Below, in pieces: positions 1 to 12,660 of a DNA stretch of 64,000 nucleotides. This DNA is from Strigamia acuminata (lineage: Eukaryota > Arthropoda > Chilopoda > Geophilomorpha > Linotaeniidae). The stretch spans positions 8,246,001 through 8,310,000 of the forward strand of contig OX442323.1 of the NCBI GenBank assembly GCA_949358305.1, written 5' to 3'. The position numbers and the translations under genes are program-made. Positions within the stretch are counted from its first letter, which is position 1; every line of letters starts with the position of its first letter. A model generated the notes under the pieces. It had not been told where the DNA came from and did no database searches. It worked only from the letters and a program-made list of their open reading frames with translations.

Positions 1-2046
1 CGCACGTCATGGCGGAAAAGAGCTGCTAATGAAGCCAAATCACAGGTGACACCTCCAAAATCCTTCTGCGCGTCCACCTAGGCGTGTCCATGTCGAAAAT
101 GTGCAATTTTTTCACTCCCAAAACCCCGGGACGAGGTTAGGGCCACCTGGGGAGTCGAATACCTGTGCAGCGTCTCTTAATTTACACAACGGCTGGCTCT
201 GCAGTGACCCTAGCGGTCATCCGGGCTCCCAGACGCTGGCTGGCCAACTTGCATGCCTCTAGACCCCTCCAATCTATTATTAATAATGAAATATACTCGG
301 CGTTGCAGACGGGAGACGGCGCTCAACTGCTAATAATTCACAGTTCGCACAATGGTTTGCAGCCAAACACCTTTGCGCCGCGTCTTTCTCGCACTCTCCA
401 GCGTCGCCCACGCGCCCTTTTCGCGCCTCCATAAATTTCGGGGCTCGGCCCACATGCAACAAATGGCTAAACTCGTTCAATTCAATCTCCATTTTGAAAA
501 ATTAAAAAAAAAAAAACATTCAATTTGATTCTTCATCATGGCGTAGGGCGGGGTCCTTTAATTCATAACAAACTTTCTATTTAATCGAGTCCATTTTTTT
601 TTTTTTTTTTTTTTTTGTTTAATTGTGTAAATCTTGGACGAGATTCACGCTCTGCATATTTAAGACCAATTAATATGGAGTTATTCAGTCTTCACACGCA
701 TCACTTTTTATTATACTTTATTATTACGTGTTTCTTTTATTATTTTTTTGGGGGCGGAATGAGGTGGAGATGAAACAAAATGACCAATCCGATTAACATT
801 CAAAGTGACTCCGTGCCATTACCTAAACTCTACTTTATTATTTCACTTATCCCACATGTCAAAACCATATTCCCGAGCCAGAAAATGTACTAATGTGAAG
901 TGTGCATCTTCGCAGCAATTAAAATACGCTAGAAATATTTTTTAAAAAAATCAAAAATAAATTAAAATTAGACGAGCTGCATTCAAAAACTAAAATATTT
1001 TGTGTTTTACTTCAATTTTAAACCAAAAATGACATCATTTCCTGTTTAAACCCGCGTTAAAACTTAAACTTTGAATGCAGCTACTGAAATGCTTTGGGTT
1101 TTGCGAGAAATCATTATGTAATACATTTTTGCGTGCTATAATTCCAAATAATTCCGAATATTATTATTATTTATTTTTATTCGCGATATTACACAGCAAT
1201 AGACAAGAGCCCTTTCTTAGCTGCATTTGTCAATTATGAATGCATATTCAAATGCATTATTTCATGTACAAACAATATACTTACTTCCGCGAAATGGTGA
1301 AAACCCATAAAATAAAATATATTTTTGAACCATATGAGAAAATCAAAACAAAATATTTTAATTCATTAAATTTAAAAAAAATCAAAAAAGTGAGTCAATA
1401 TTTATGACTTGATATAATAGAGAAAGAAAATCCATATCGAGAAATATTGGGGCATCTCCGAGACGACCTGGCAACCCCAGCATCATTCATCACGCATCTC
1501 GTCGATGCTGTCACACGTGCTATTGTACATCCAGTGCGGTGACGACAATGTGGGCAAAAATGCACAACGGCCCACTTTTTCATCCCATTAATCTACCCCA
1601 GCCCCTAAAAATACAAAAAAAAAAAAACATCAATTGTCTCGAGATATTTTTTCGTTTAGTTTCCCGTTTTAACCAGAAAACATCCACAAACACTCACAAG
1701 GGCCAACCGGGGTCGTTAACTCATCGGAGACACCAGAATTCAAAATCCTCGCTGCATATTGTGAATTTTAATCACCAAAGTGCTAAATTTCATTTTTTAC
1801 CCAAATAACGCAATAAATCTGACATAAGTAGATAATAAAAATCATTTAAATTAGCGAGAAAAAGACGTTTGCGAAAAATCATTTCCCAAATGCGACTGAC
1901 CCGAGGTGGCCGCACTAAGGCTAAGAGGTGAAGTCCATCCAACTCGAGACGTTTAAGCCGATTTATGACGTTTCTGCAGCGTCCAAAACATCCAAACATT
2001 TAAATTAAACTACTGTATTTTAGCTACATAAACTGGACAAGCCATA

Positions 2047-2115
2047 AATAACATCATTTATTTGTTATTCATACAATTAATATTTTGCTTCATAACTTAC
2101 GCAAAATTTACAATC
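2047..2115. repeat. dispersed repeat copy 1 (with 4072-4140)
   Basis: About 45 bases beginning ATAAATAACATCATTTATTT recur almost exactly at 4072, followed by a weaker match for another 25 bases. Two copies 2 kb apart, with divergence rising outward, suggest a short mobile or formerly mobile sequence. Confidence 0.55.
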
Positions 2116-3153
2116 TTATCGATATAAATTTGGGGGCCCTGCAGGTTGGGCCCATTTGGCGGACCGACTACATAAACCCTTAAACGAACCAACAACCAAA
2201 CTGCAATTTCATTTCCAACTTGTTGCATCGAAATAATTGAGGTTTCCACAAAAATGAGGAAAGAATTCGCGCCAATGTTGAGAATAGCAATAACGCTGCG
2301 GTTGGTCGAAATAAATCTCCAAAAAAATGGCCGTTATAACTTTTATTTCATTCTTTTTTTTTTAGCTTAGGACAAGGTAAAGGGCCGCGTAATGTTAAGT
2401 CGGGCCGTAGATCTAAACAGGTGTTGAATTTACACGTTTGAACTGTGGAAAAGACAAGAAAAGTCGAATGGACGATCAACCCATTGCAGAATTGACCAAA
2501 TTCCTTGTTCGGTCTTCTAAGCAATACAGAATTATTAGTCTGTACATGTCGACCTCCCACTGAAAAACCTGCGTATTTTTGAACTCAAATAACTTTTCGC
2601 ATCGCACCAGGAAACCACATCAATTAGAAGCTAAGCTGCGGATGTTTTTGTTGGATTACAATTTCTCACTCAAAAATATCGGTATTGGTATCAGACCAGG
2701 CTGGAAACACCAACTGGGCTTCCCCGAAAGTCCAATACTGCTTAACTTCTGCGTTCTGAAGAGAACAGGCGATCAGCATAAAGCCGTTCCTAAACCCACA
2801 GATCTCCCGATTGCACTCAAAAAGGCACCTCACAATGTGTACTCCCATTGGTCGAGCCAGTTTACTGGTGTAGTGATCCGTATGGGTTATGCAAACATCC
2901 AGTCCTAATCATTCCTAACTAACTTCAACACCCACATCCCCACAGTGGTCGTTTAATAGATCCTAGATGACCACAGACCCAAAATTCCGTGTCAACAAAG
3001 TGGTGTTTAAGGCAGATGGCGAGCATCCCACAATTCACTCCAGCTTCAGCCAAACAGATGTGTTGAAAGCCAATCAGACAAATTAAAAACACTCGTTTGG
3101 CCGATGGGTTGGGATGCGTCAAACACCCCGCGAAATTTCCATAAAGTAAAAAG

Positions 3154-3181
3154 AAGGGAGAGAGAAGGAGAGAGAGAGAGG
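3154..3181 (+). repeat. GA-rich microsatellite
   Basis: A purine-only GA-rich run (AGGGAGAGAGAAGGAGAGAG type). A similar run lies at about 20,048-20,080. Confidence 0.7.
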
Positions 3182-3454
3182 AAACGAGCAGCTAAAAAAT
3201 CAAGGCCTCCTCATCTGAATTAGAAATTTAATTAGCACAACCACTAACACGGGGTGTCAATGAGACCACAATGAAATCGAGACATCCCTCGTTCCTGACG
3301 CCAGTAAAAGGGGGGGTTAAAGATCAAAATGTTAAGACCCCGTTGAATAAACAACAAAATTAGACGCCATTCAATTACTGCTACATAAATCTCAACACTG
3401 CTTTTAACACCCAACTACAACAATCCATCGCAGCCAGCCCCAAAACTATTGTTT

Positions 3455-3459
3455 GTTTT

Positions 3460-3490
<31 letters not shown>

Positions 3491-3492
3491 TT
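3455..3492 (+). repeat. TTTA microsatellite
   Basis: A TTTA tetranucleotide tract of about seven units that degrades into a T-rich run on its right side. Confidence 0.85.
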
Positions 3493-4054
3493 TTTTTTAT
3501 TTTTTCAAGTACAATTTCATTCAGTGGAAAAACTTCTTTCTCGATTTAATTTCGCCGTTCATGACATTCCTACAAATGAGTGCAAATGACGCTGGAGGAA
3601 GGACATACACCTAAATTTACGTGCTAAAAAGAATCCTCTCACGCATGAATGTGATTCTTTCCCAACACACAAAAAAAGAGGCAAGTGCAAAAGGAAAAAA
3701 AAAGTGTTTTCAAAAAAAAGTCTGCTCGGGTGTATCGTAGCTGCAAAGCAAAACAGACAGGTGTCAGCTCATGTCATCCATCGCAATATGAAACGGAAGT
3801 CTCGCCAAGACACCCATTTTGACTGCAGGGATTACAGCGTTTAAAAGCCAAATCCAACACGCGTAAATCGAATTAAGTGTGTTTGACAATTCTGACTCGC
3901 ACTACCAATTCCAAACTGCGAATTCCTTCAGCCAACAAGCACAAATTGTTTGGCGTTCCAGCCGTTCCGAGTTAAAATTGTCCCGGGTTAGCGTAATTGC
4001 TAAATCACCCGTCCGGCTAAGTTTTTGATTCTGGACAATCGACTGAAAACCAAC

Positions 4055-4089
4055 ATAAATGATGTTATATCATAAATAACATCATTTAT
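4055..4089. repeat. perfect 14-bp inverted repeat with 7-base loop
   Basis: ATAAATGATGTTAT is followed after seven bases by its exact complement ATAACATCATTTAT, so this stretch can form a hairpin. It forms the left edge of the second copy of the dispersed repeat also seen at 2047. Confidence 0.7.
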
Positions 4090-4130
4090 TTGTTATTCAT
4101 ACAATTAGTATTTTACGTCATATCTTCGTA

Positions 4131-4284
4131 AAATCTGCAATTTTTTGTTACAACGAATACTTAAAAATGGCTCGGGTGGTTGGCGATAAATACCATGTTA
4201 AAAAAATTTGGTATAACGAATTCTCGTTGTAACAAATCGATTTTTTGGGCCCCTTGCGATTCGTTATAAAGGGTTTCGACTGTA
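4131..4284 (-). mobile_element. possible pogo/Tigger-like terminal fragment
   Basis: Read on the minus strand, the segment begins CAGTCGAAACCCTTTATAAC and continues with ACGAATCG-type sequence, flanked by TA. CAGT-GAA...TTATAACGAA termini with a TA target are familiar from pogo/Tigger-like Tc1-mariner elements, which is prior knowledge and not a search. Further TTGTTACAACGA motifs occur inside. I cannot find a clean opposite terminal repeat, so this is either one end of a degraded element or chance. Confidence 0.3.
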
Positions 4285-5974
4285 GCGAGGTTCTACTGGA
4301 GTTGGAAGACTTTGCAACTTTGTTTCGTTTTGTTTTTTCAACCACAAATTTCAACCATGAATTTTTCTTTATAAGTTCTCAACGACTAAAACACAATTAA
4401 TAACCCACAAAAAAAATTATTTGGTCCACTCTCTGGCTTAGCAGCAGTTTTGTCTTCCCAAGCACAACTTTTCCTTTTTACAAAAAAATAAAAAAAAATT
4501 CGCTTAATTACAAAAATAAATTTTTCCCGCCATCATTAAATTGCAGTTCTACTAAACATATCATTACCTATTAAAATACATTTTTTTTATCCATAGGAAA
4601 TGAGTTAAAACTAGTAATAAAATGTAATTACCACAGACAATTTAAAAAAAAAAATTGTAAAAAATCTATTAACATTTTTTCCCTAAAAACTCTCCAACAG
4701 CTCAGACATAAACTGCAAAGATTTAAGGCCTATATATAGAATAGGCCGAGTTAGGAACATCAAACCCGGTTGGTTATGAGACGTTCGGGGTTGAGGCCAC
4801 CTACTGTGTGACCACTGGCCCTCACAAGATGAAAGGGACCATCAACCAAACTCTAACATGCATAAAAAACCAAAAAAAAAAGTGTTAGCAAACAAGAAAA
4901 CAACATAAACTTGAACTCTTTAAAACATTGTAAACAAACATTTTCTTTCCTCCTCTTAATGGCGGCTCCTTAAACCCAAAAAAAAAATATTAAAAAAATT
5001 AAAAAAAATCCTTATCAAAGGTCATCACAATTTAACCCCCATTTCCATAAATTAACTCCCAAAACACCTAAAAAAAATTTAAAAAAACCCAACTTTATTA
5101 TTTTAAATTAATTTTAAATTTCTTCTCAATCGTTTTATTAAGGACAGTCATGACCATCACAAATTCGCCAAATAAAACTCGCCAACTTCCTCCACCTACA
5201 CATGCATGAAACCAAGGTAAACCTCATTCGAGCCTTTTTCCTCCAAACCACAGCTGATACCCATCAAATTAACCCCCTTCCCCACCCGGAGCCGTATCAA
5301 GATGACGATAAAACAAAATAATCGCTACAATGCTCGCTAAATCAATTAACTGCAACCGAATCTCTGCAAACCCAAACTCCTTGATTTATGGCTCATGACG
5401 TAACTCCCTCCAGGGACCCGCCGGTAGCCCGAACGATCTTTTAAAGTGCCCGATGCGATAATTAGTAACGTCGTCGCGAGACCAATTTAACTCCACTTTT
5501 AGTTATTTAAATTTTAATTTAAAAAAAAAAAAAAAAATTCTTTTTTATTTTATTTAAAAAACTCGTGACGTCGAAATTCTCATTGCAAATGTTATTCAAA
5601 AGGGTTAAAAGGAAGTGTTGGCCAAGGGGCTCGTCGACTATCATTAGCAAAGTAGTCACTCGTTGTTGCAGGTGTATGGGGCTGCTACTACACGGCCAAC
5701 TATGGCATTCCGATGTCAAGGAGAATCGAAGGGAGTGGCGCCAAATTGGTGTGATGACACCCGAGTGCATGGCAAAAATGCTGTCAAAAATTAAGACAAA
5801 AGACTTTTCCTTTGCACGCTTAATCATACAATACTCGACCTTTATGCCACGGGACCCGTGTCGCAAACGTCCTCCACACTACAAGGACACTTGCGAGGGA
5901 CACAAAATAATAGAATTATTCGATAAAATCGTGCCCCACGTCCGAAAAACAAATCTTTTACACTTTGTGGTCTT

Positions 5975-6215
5975 TGGGCCCTTTTCTGGGGCCCATTTTA
6001 AAAAACTTTACACAAAAAAAATTTTTTTTTTCAAAATTTGTCTCTCAATTTTTTTATTTTTTGAATTTGGGGCCCCTGCTACTTGGGGCCCCTTTTCGAG
6101 ACCCATCTTGGGGCCCATTTTAAAAACTACATTAAAAAATTTTTTTTCATCTCAAAATTCATTTCTCTTTTTTTATTTTTCAAAATCGGGGGCCCTGCCC
6201 ACATGGGGCCCCTCC
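5975..6215 (+). repeat. GGGCCC-type repeat, partial copies
   Basis: Three or so diverged units combine GGGGCCC/GGGGCCCC cores with long A or T runs (AAAAATTTTTTTT). They resemble the larger array at 11,490-12,130 and short copies near 2130, 4240 and 20,910. Confidence 0.5.
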
Positions 6216-6748
6216 CATAACAAAAATATTTTTTAATTTGTATCATTTTAAAAAATAAAAAAAAATCCAAGTGCTCTAATTCCAAGCCCTAATGTAAAAA
6301 AAAATTCAAATTGAATAAAGTGACATCAATAAAACTCGCATTTGTATTTCACTCACGAAACCTCTTGATGTTTTTGATGCATCAAAAAAGAGTAAAAAAA
6401 GAAGAGATCTCTCTCTCCCTCCCCTTCCTTCCCCCCACTTGAAAAAGTTTAAGTGAAAAGAAATAAGTCAGTCGTTCTCACACAACAACACACAGGGACT
6501 TGTCGACTAACTTTAAAACCATTTACATCTAACCGGTCATTACATAACCCAGCTGGCAAACATTTGACGGCACAGACGCGAGTAATGACAGGGTACGATT
6601 GCTCGTCTGCCGAGGGTCCCCCCTCGAAAGAAACCACAAACCTAATTAAATGACTTTATCAACAAAACTACCAATTTCCCACCCTCAGAAACAAACCCCT
6701 ACCAATGACAACTGCCACCTGGCCGTAACAAAACAAATTCAACCACCC

Positions 6749-6765
6749 CCAACCCCCCCCCCCCC
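6749..6765 (+). repeat. C homopolymer tract
   Basis: A run of about 13 C after an ACCCCCAA prefix. It is unusual in this AT-rich context and prone to slippage. Confidence 0.8.
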
Positions 6766-7636
6766 GATCAAAATTCTAAACAAATTCCCATGAACCCCAT
6801 CTGCTATTGAAATGCCATTCACTCGATATTGACCTCCCGAACTCCGCACATCTCGCAAAAACAACAACACCGTCTTAAACCCATTTTTCTTTTTCCTTGA
6901 TATTATAAATAAATATTATTGAATCAGTTTGAAAATTAAATCAGACATTACGTAAGTGGTATATTTAGTAATCCTAACAGGAAAATTAAATCAAAATATT
7001 GAAAGTTAATTTTTTTTCAAATTTTTTCGTCATTCCACAGACTTTTTGACCACACCTTACAAATCAATAATGCAGGATCACAGTAATTGTTTCATTCAAA
7101 ATACATTTGTCATCAAATAGTACACAAACCAATTAAAACTACTTTGATGCAGATTTTTGCGTCCCGGCAGCCCAATATGGTTACAGGTGTAATTCCATCG
7201 GCTTAATTCCAATATAATTCAGTAGACCGGTCAATATACATCAAGATTTCAATCATGAATAATAAACAGTAAACAACACCCAATTCTGTCTTTGATTTAA
7301 CACAGTCTAGAAAAATAAATTCCATTTTTACACTATTTCTTTCGATTTAACAAAATTGCTTTTTTAAAAAATTTAAACTTTAAGGAAAAATATGTCCATT
7401 AACTGTAATTTTCTACGAAATATTTAAGGAATTCCCCTCGTTTGTAAACACAGAATTGTGTGTATACATCTATCATCAAGCCGCATCCAAAAAATATTAT
7501 TTTTTTCTCCCCAATAATTCCACCTAAAAAAAAAATAAAAATAAATTTTTTTTTTACTTAAAAAAAAAAATTCAATTTCATTACACCCTCCATTAATTAT
7601 TTTCTCATATCCCCTTCCAGATATCAATTCCAAACC

Positions 7637-7637
<1 letters not shown>

Positions 7638-7671
<34 letters not shown>
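7638..7671 (+). repeat. long A homopolymer tract
   Basis: More than 30 consecutive A, the longest homopolymer run I noticed. It could be the tail of a retroposed sequence, but I see no recognisable element or target duplication upstream. Slippage growth is equally possible. Confidence 0.75.
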
Positions 7672-7672
<1 letters not shown>

Positions 7673-8100
7673 CTTTTCCAATTTTTTCTTTCCTGCGCTA
7701 ACACTTATTACAGATATTTTCGAATCAAAACCAGCAAAGCCATAGAAAAATCCCGTCACCTGTTGACACGTAAACAAAGGGCCCCGAACCTCTTTTCCAA
7801 CCAAACAAAACCAGCTACAAATCACAGCAATTCAAGCCGCAACCGACCCCAAGGCACGCATTCAGTAATTAAAGGGTTTCACCTTTTACATAAACCCTCA
7901 AGTACCTGCTTCCATCTTGAAACAAAAAAAGAAAAACAAGAAAAAAGAAAAACAAAGGTCAATGGAAAAAACAAGGTATTGGATGAGGGGGGGCAACGAG
8001 ATGAAATGTGGGGGTGTATACCTCGGACAATGGGCCATTTGGCATGAATGACGAGCGCCCTGCCCCTCAATGGAGGTCTTTGTGAAGCGCTGACGCCTCT

Positions 8101-8160
8101 AATGAATGAGCTTCATTCATCCAATCAGCCACGGTGTGACGTCACACGTCGCCGCGGACA
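8101..8160 (+). promoter_or_regulatory. CCAAT box plus perfect palindromic CRE, promoter-like island
   Basis: A CCAATCAG motif at about 8120-8127 is followed by the 14-base palindrome GTGTGACGTCACAC at 8134-8147 and then CpG-rich sequence (CGTCGCCGCGG). TGACGTCA is the classical CREB/ATF site, and CCAAT binds NF-Y. The spacing and CpG richness look like a proximal promoter or enhancer, but no coding exon is recognisable on either side, so the target gene is unknown. Confidence 0.4.
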
Positions 8161-8871
8161 CAATGCACGGGGAAGGAAGGAAGGCACACATGGCACTAAG
8201 CCTCCTTCCTGGATCATAATAAATCGTCCATTTCGAAATGACCGGCGCTTTGCGCGGCTCTGGCCATCTGTTTTTGCGCAAATTTCAAAACAAAGTTTCA
8301 CTTGACCGTTCGCGATTCAAAGCTCAGGCCTTAAGCCATTTCTTTTCAGGTTCGGGGGCCCGCGGTGGGTCCCGGACACAATTAAAGGGCTATCGGTGAC
8401 AGCTGGTGGTGTCAGAAAAATTCCTTTTCTGCGGATCCCACAGGAGCTGGCAAAAACAAAACGGAAAAAAAATTGATGGTGCCACGAAGGTTGTTTTATT
8501 CTTCAACTGTCATCTCTTGTCAATGAGCAATCACGTGGCAACACGTAATTAAAGATCCGGAATTGGGATTCTAATTACAAGTGTGTTATGATAATTTTTT
8601 TCTTTTTTTATTGCGATAATCGATGGAAAATTAAATTCTTGTAGTTTTGTTTGGGGGGAAAAAATGTTATTGTGTTTTTTTAAGGTTAATTATTGGGTTT
8701 GTTGGTGGGACAAGATTAAATTGTGCATTTACATGGCACGTTTAATTTAATTTCCAATTATGGAAGTCTGCTTGAGTTGTTGCATCGTGTTTTTCTTGCA
8801 TGTTTTTTTTTTTTCACTTTGTTTTCTTGATTTTTTGGTTATTTTTGCTGTTTGTTTTGGGAATTTTTTGT

Positions 8872-9030
8872 CTTTACACTTAATTTTTCGTGTTTTTCCA
8901 CTAAAATTTTAGTGATTTTTCGGTTTTTCCACTACAATTTGCGTAGTTTTTCCGTTTTTCCGCTAAAATTGTGGAATTATTCAGTTTTTCCGCTAGAATT
9001 TTTGCTAATTTTCGTGGTTTTTTGTGGTTT
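8872..9030 (+). repeat. 31-bp minisatellite (GTTTTTCCACTAAAATTTTA type)
   Basis: About four diverged units beginning GTTTTTCCrCTA, each 30 or 31 bases long. T-tracts recur about every 10 bases within a unit. Confidence 0.7.
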
Positions 9031-11489
9031 TTCGGCTTTTCCATTAAAATCTTCGTGCATTTTTTATTTGATCACTAAAACTGACATTTTGTTTGTTCAT
9101 ACGTAATTTCCTTCCCCTCAAAACATCAGAAAACCCAAATCCCCCCTATTTAACCCCATATTCCACCTGCAAAGATGATCGCAGTTCAAACGAAACCACC
9201 AATACAACAAAGGAATAAATAATTGACCATTTGTCATCAACTTTGTTCAACAATCCCCAAGGTGAATCGCCGCTCCAAACTGGACATCGAGACCTTGGCC
9301 TCCGCGAGGGTGTTTTCCAGTCCCCAGTTTCGAGTCGGTGCAAGACAATACAGGTCGTAGGTTGCTGGCCGTCCCTTTCCCCTTTTTCACAATGATAAAT
9401 GGCCGCCACATGCCTCCCTAATGACACGCTTGGCGCATGCGCTCACTGGGGGACGTATTTTCCTCCTAATGGGTCTCTTGGAGCTCCGATTGTCCTCTCA
9501 CTGACCCCCCCACCATTAAATACCCTCCTCAAAACTTCATCCGACACAGGTGCACCTTCCAGGTGCCACGAAACAATTTTTAAACATTTTCCAATTACAT
9601 TTATTCCCTTTTTCAGCGGTGGGGTCCCTTTCGCGGACCCCACCTTTAGAAAAAAAGGAGAAGGAAAAAAAAACTCGTCGTAAAGAGAAATAGAGAGACT
9701 GAAACAAAAAAGGGAAGATAAAAGTGATGGCCTCACGGACACGGAATGAAAAAGAGCCGCGCATGCAAATCAGCTCATCTCCATACATTTCCATAAATCT
9801 CCTTCTATTGACCAGACAAGTTGCCTGCACTCGCAGAGCGAGGGGAATTGCCAGCACACGCGCGCACGTTTATCTTGGGCTCTCGTTTCCACCCACGAAA
9901 TGACGGTTCACGAGAGGATGCGAGTTGGCGGTAAAGGCAAGGGGGTTTACTGCCCAGTGTAAAGAAAAAAAACGATAAAAAATAAAAAATAAATTTCTTA
10001 CCTTTTAGGAGTTGAGTTGAGTTGAGTGCAGAGAAGAAAAACTAAAAAAAAGATTTAAATAAATAAATAAAACGGAAAATTCAATTTTTCACTTTAAATT
10101 AATTAAATTAAAGATTTTTATTTTTATTTTGGAAATTGGTGATTTTTTGGGGGGTTTTTCAATGCGAGGGGGCGCACCACGAAGGTACAATATGGAAAAG
10201 AGAAGTCGCCAATAGGTCCCAATTGAATCGGGTGTGGGATCGAGCTGCTGCACATTTACTCGCACCGCCAATAATCGTTTGATGCACGGCTCCCTCAAGA
10301 TGGAAAAAACCGGATACAATAACCCCACAATCCCCATACAACTCCCCAACCGAACAAACTACAAACTACACAACTTCGTATTCAAAAAGAAGACAAAAAA
10401 ATTAATAAATCGTGTTTTTCAACTCGTTTTAACTCGTTTTAACCCGTTTTTAACTCATCAATTTTAAACTCCTTAAATAATTTAAACATTTATTAATATT
10501 TCAAGTGGACAATATTTTTTCCCCCTTTTTAAAAAAAAAAAAAAAAAAAATTTCCCTTGGCTCCCACTTACAGTTCTTGCTCTGCCAAGGGCTTTGCATA
10601 CCAACGAAAAGCTTAAGAGTGAAGCGCAAAAGAAAAAAAAAATGGCCGACTCCTCCCATCCCAATTCCAAACACAAGTTACTGACAAGATACTGGTCCAA
10701 GCATGTTGCCTCAACCGTCCACTGACCCTCCGCAGCCCGCAAAGGGCCAAGCAGACGTGCAACAAGTCAAAACGCAACATCGCGCCATTTTAGGGGTCAA
10801 AAGGCGTCGCCAGTTTACCTCATATTGCACCTTTTGTACAAAAAAAAATAAAACATAAAAAAAAAATGGAAAAAGTTCGTTAATAATGTCACGTTTCGGG
10901 TCAATATCAATTTATAACCGACTTTTTTTATCATCCTTCACGAAACTTTGCCAATATCCACGCGAAAGATAATATTTTTTTCCTGCGTGGAAATGACTCA
11001 GGGGTACAAAGATGGCGTGGGTCGGTTGACGTATAGAAATAAAGGAGTGGGTTGTGTGGGGCGAGGTTGCACATGTGTAAGAGGGAGAAAAAAGATAACT
11101 AACTACAGTGCGCACAATATTTTTGTTTTAGAATAATAAAAGAAGATGGAAGAGGAGAAAAAAGTGGGGGAAAAAAAAGCGCCTTAGGAATGCGCGTATA
11201 ATTTTAATTATGATAAGAGACTTACAATGGGTGAATTAACATTTTTACATGACCTTATCTTGACATCACCCACGTTCCACGATAATCCACCCATGCCCCT
11301 CCACATCCCCACTTCTGTTCTCTTGTTTTATGGATGATGATGCATCAATAAAACAAAAACAATGTACGTGACACCGGGTTGCGCAACTAGAAATTAAAAA
11401 ATAAATAAATAAAATGTGAGAAGAAAATAGAAACGTTCGATTTTGGTCTAAAATTGCCCGGAAATATTTATTGGTACGTCAAACATGCG

Positions 11490-12130
11490 TGTTTCTTGCA
11501 GGAGAAGGGCCCCTTGGGGGCTGCGGGGCCCCCAGAATCAAAAAGAAAAATTTTGTGTCAAAAAAGAATTATTTGACACTTTTTTTTAATTAAGGCCCCA
11601 TGCGGCTGAGGGGGCCCACAGATTTAAAGATAAAAACTTTTTTAATTAGGGCCCCATGTCACTTCAGGAGAGCCCCAAATTCCAAAATAAAAATTTTTTC
11701 TTCATATAAATGATCAAAAAAAGATTATTTTGGACACTTTTTTAAATTATAGGGTCCCTCGTCACTTCAGGGGGCCCCAAATTTCAAATAAAAAATTTTT
11801 TCTCCATATAAATGTTCAAAAAGACATTTTTTTTAAAATCAGGGCCCCATGTTACTTCAGGGGGCCCCAAATTCCAAAATAAAAATTTTTTCTTCATATA
11901 AATAATCAAAAAAAGATTATTTTGGACACTTTTTTAAATTATAGGGCCCCTCGTCACTTCAGGGGGCCCCAAATTTCAAATAAAAAATTTTTTCTCCATA
12001 TAAATGTTCAAAAAGACATTTTTTTAAATCAGGGCCCCATGTCACTTCAGGGGGCCCCAAATTCCAAAATAAAAATTTTTTGGACACACTTTAAATTAGG
12101 GCCCAAAAAAATGGTTGCGAGAAAGGGCCC
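11490..12130 (+). repeat. GGGGCCCC-containing tandem array
   Basis: Two alternating related units, each starting AGGGCCCC(A/T)(T/C)GTCACTTCAG and followed by GGGGCCCC and A/T-rich DNA, recur at about 11,646, 11,750, 11,842, 11,943 and 12,030. The alternating A and B forms give a higher-order period of roughly 190 bases. The GGGCCC palindromes stand out strongly from the AT-rich filler. Confidence 0.8.
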
Positions 12131-12599
12131 CATCCAGAAACCCACATAAATCGACCGGTTTATGAATTTAAAACTTTCTCCTCAATTATCATACGCGGTG
12201 TACCTACTGGTCAATACGATTAACTTGGTTTTAATACCTCGCTTATGTATTCATCAAAATTCAAAATGGCGCCCCAAGTTTGCAAACACTGCAGAAAAAA
12301 ATGCAAAGTTAGGTTCCTCTCTTTTCCCTCCTCCTTTTTTTTTTAATTTACAAATAAAATAGTTGTTCAATACCCCCATAGAATTCAATTTACTGCAACC
12401 CCCTTTATCTCTCCATCCATTAAGACGTCCATCTTGTACAAGAGGACCGAGAGGGTTATGTCTCATTCTAAAGATGGCTTTCCACTCCGTCCCACGCCCA
12501 AAATCAATGGGTTGGAAATGGAATGGAGATGGCTCTGACCATTTCAATCATGCAGATGAGATGAACCTACAAATCCCCATTCTCTTCCCCCCCCCTTAA

Positions 12600-12660
12600 A
12601 ATAAAAAATAAAATAAAATAAAAATAAAATAAAAAAAAGCAAAAATAATAATAATAAAAA
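12600..12660 (+). repeat. AAAAT/AAT microsatellite
   Basis: Short AAAAT and AAT simple repeats with interruptions. Confidence 0.75.

Noticed and set aside
165-492. Overlapping open frames on both strands in a GC-richer island
   Set aside because: Both strands are open because stop codons are rarer in the island. There is no motif, splice context or continuation.
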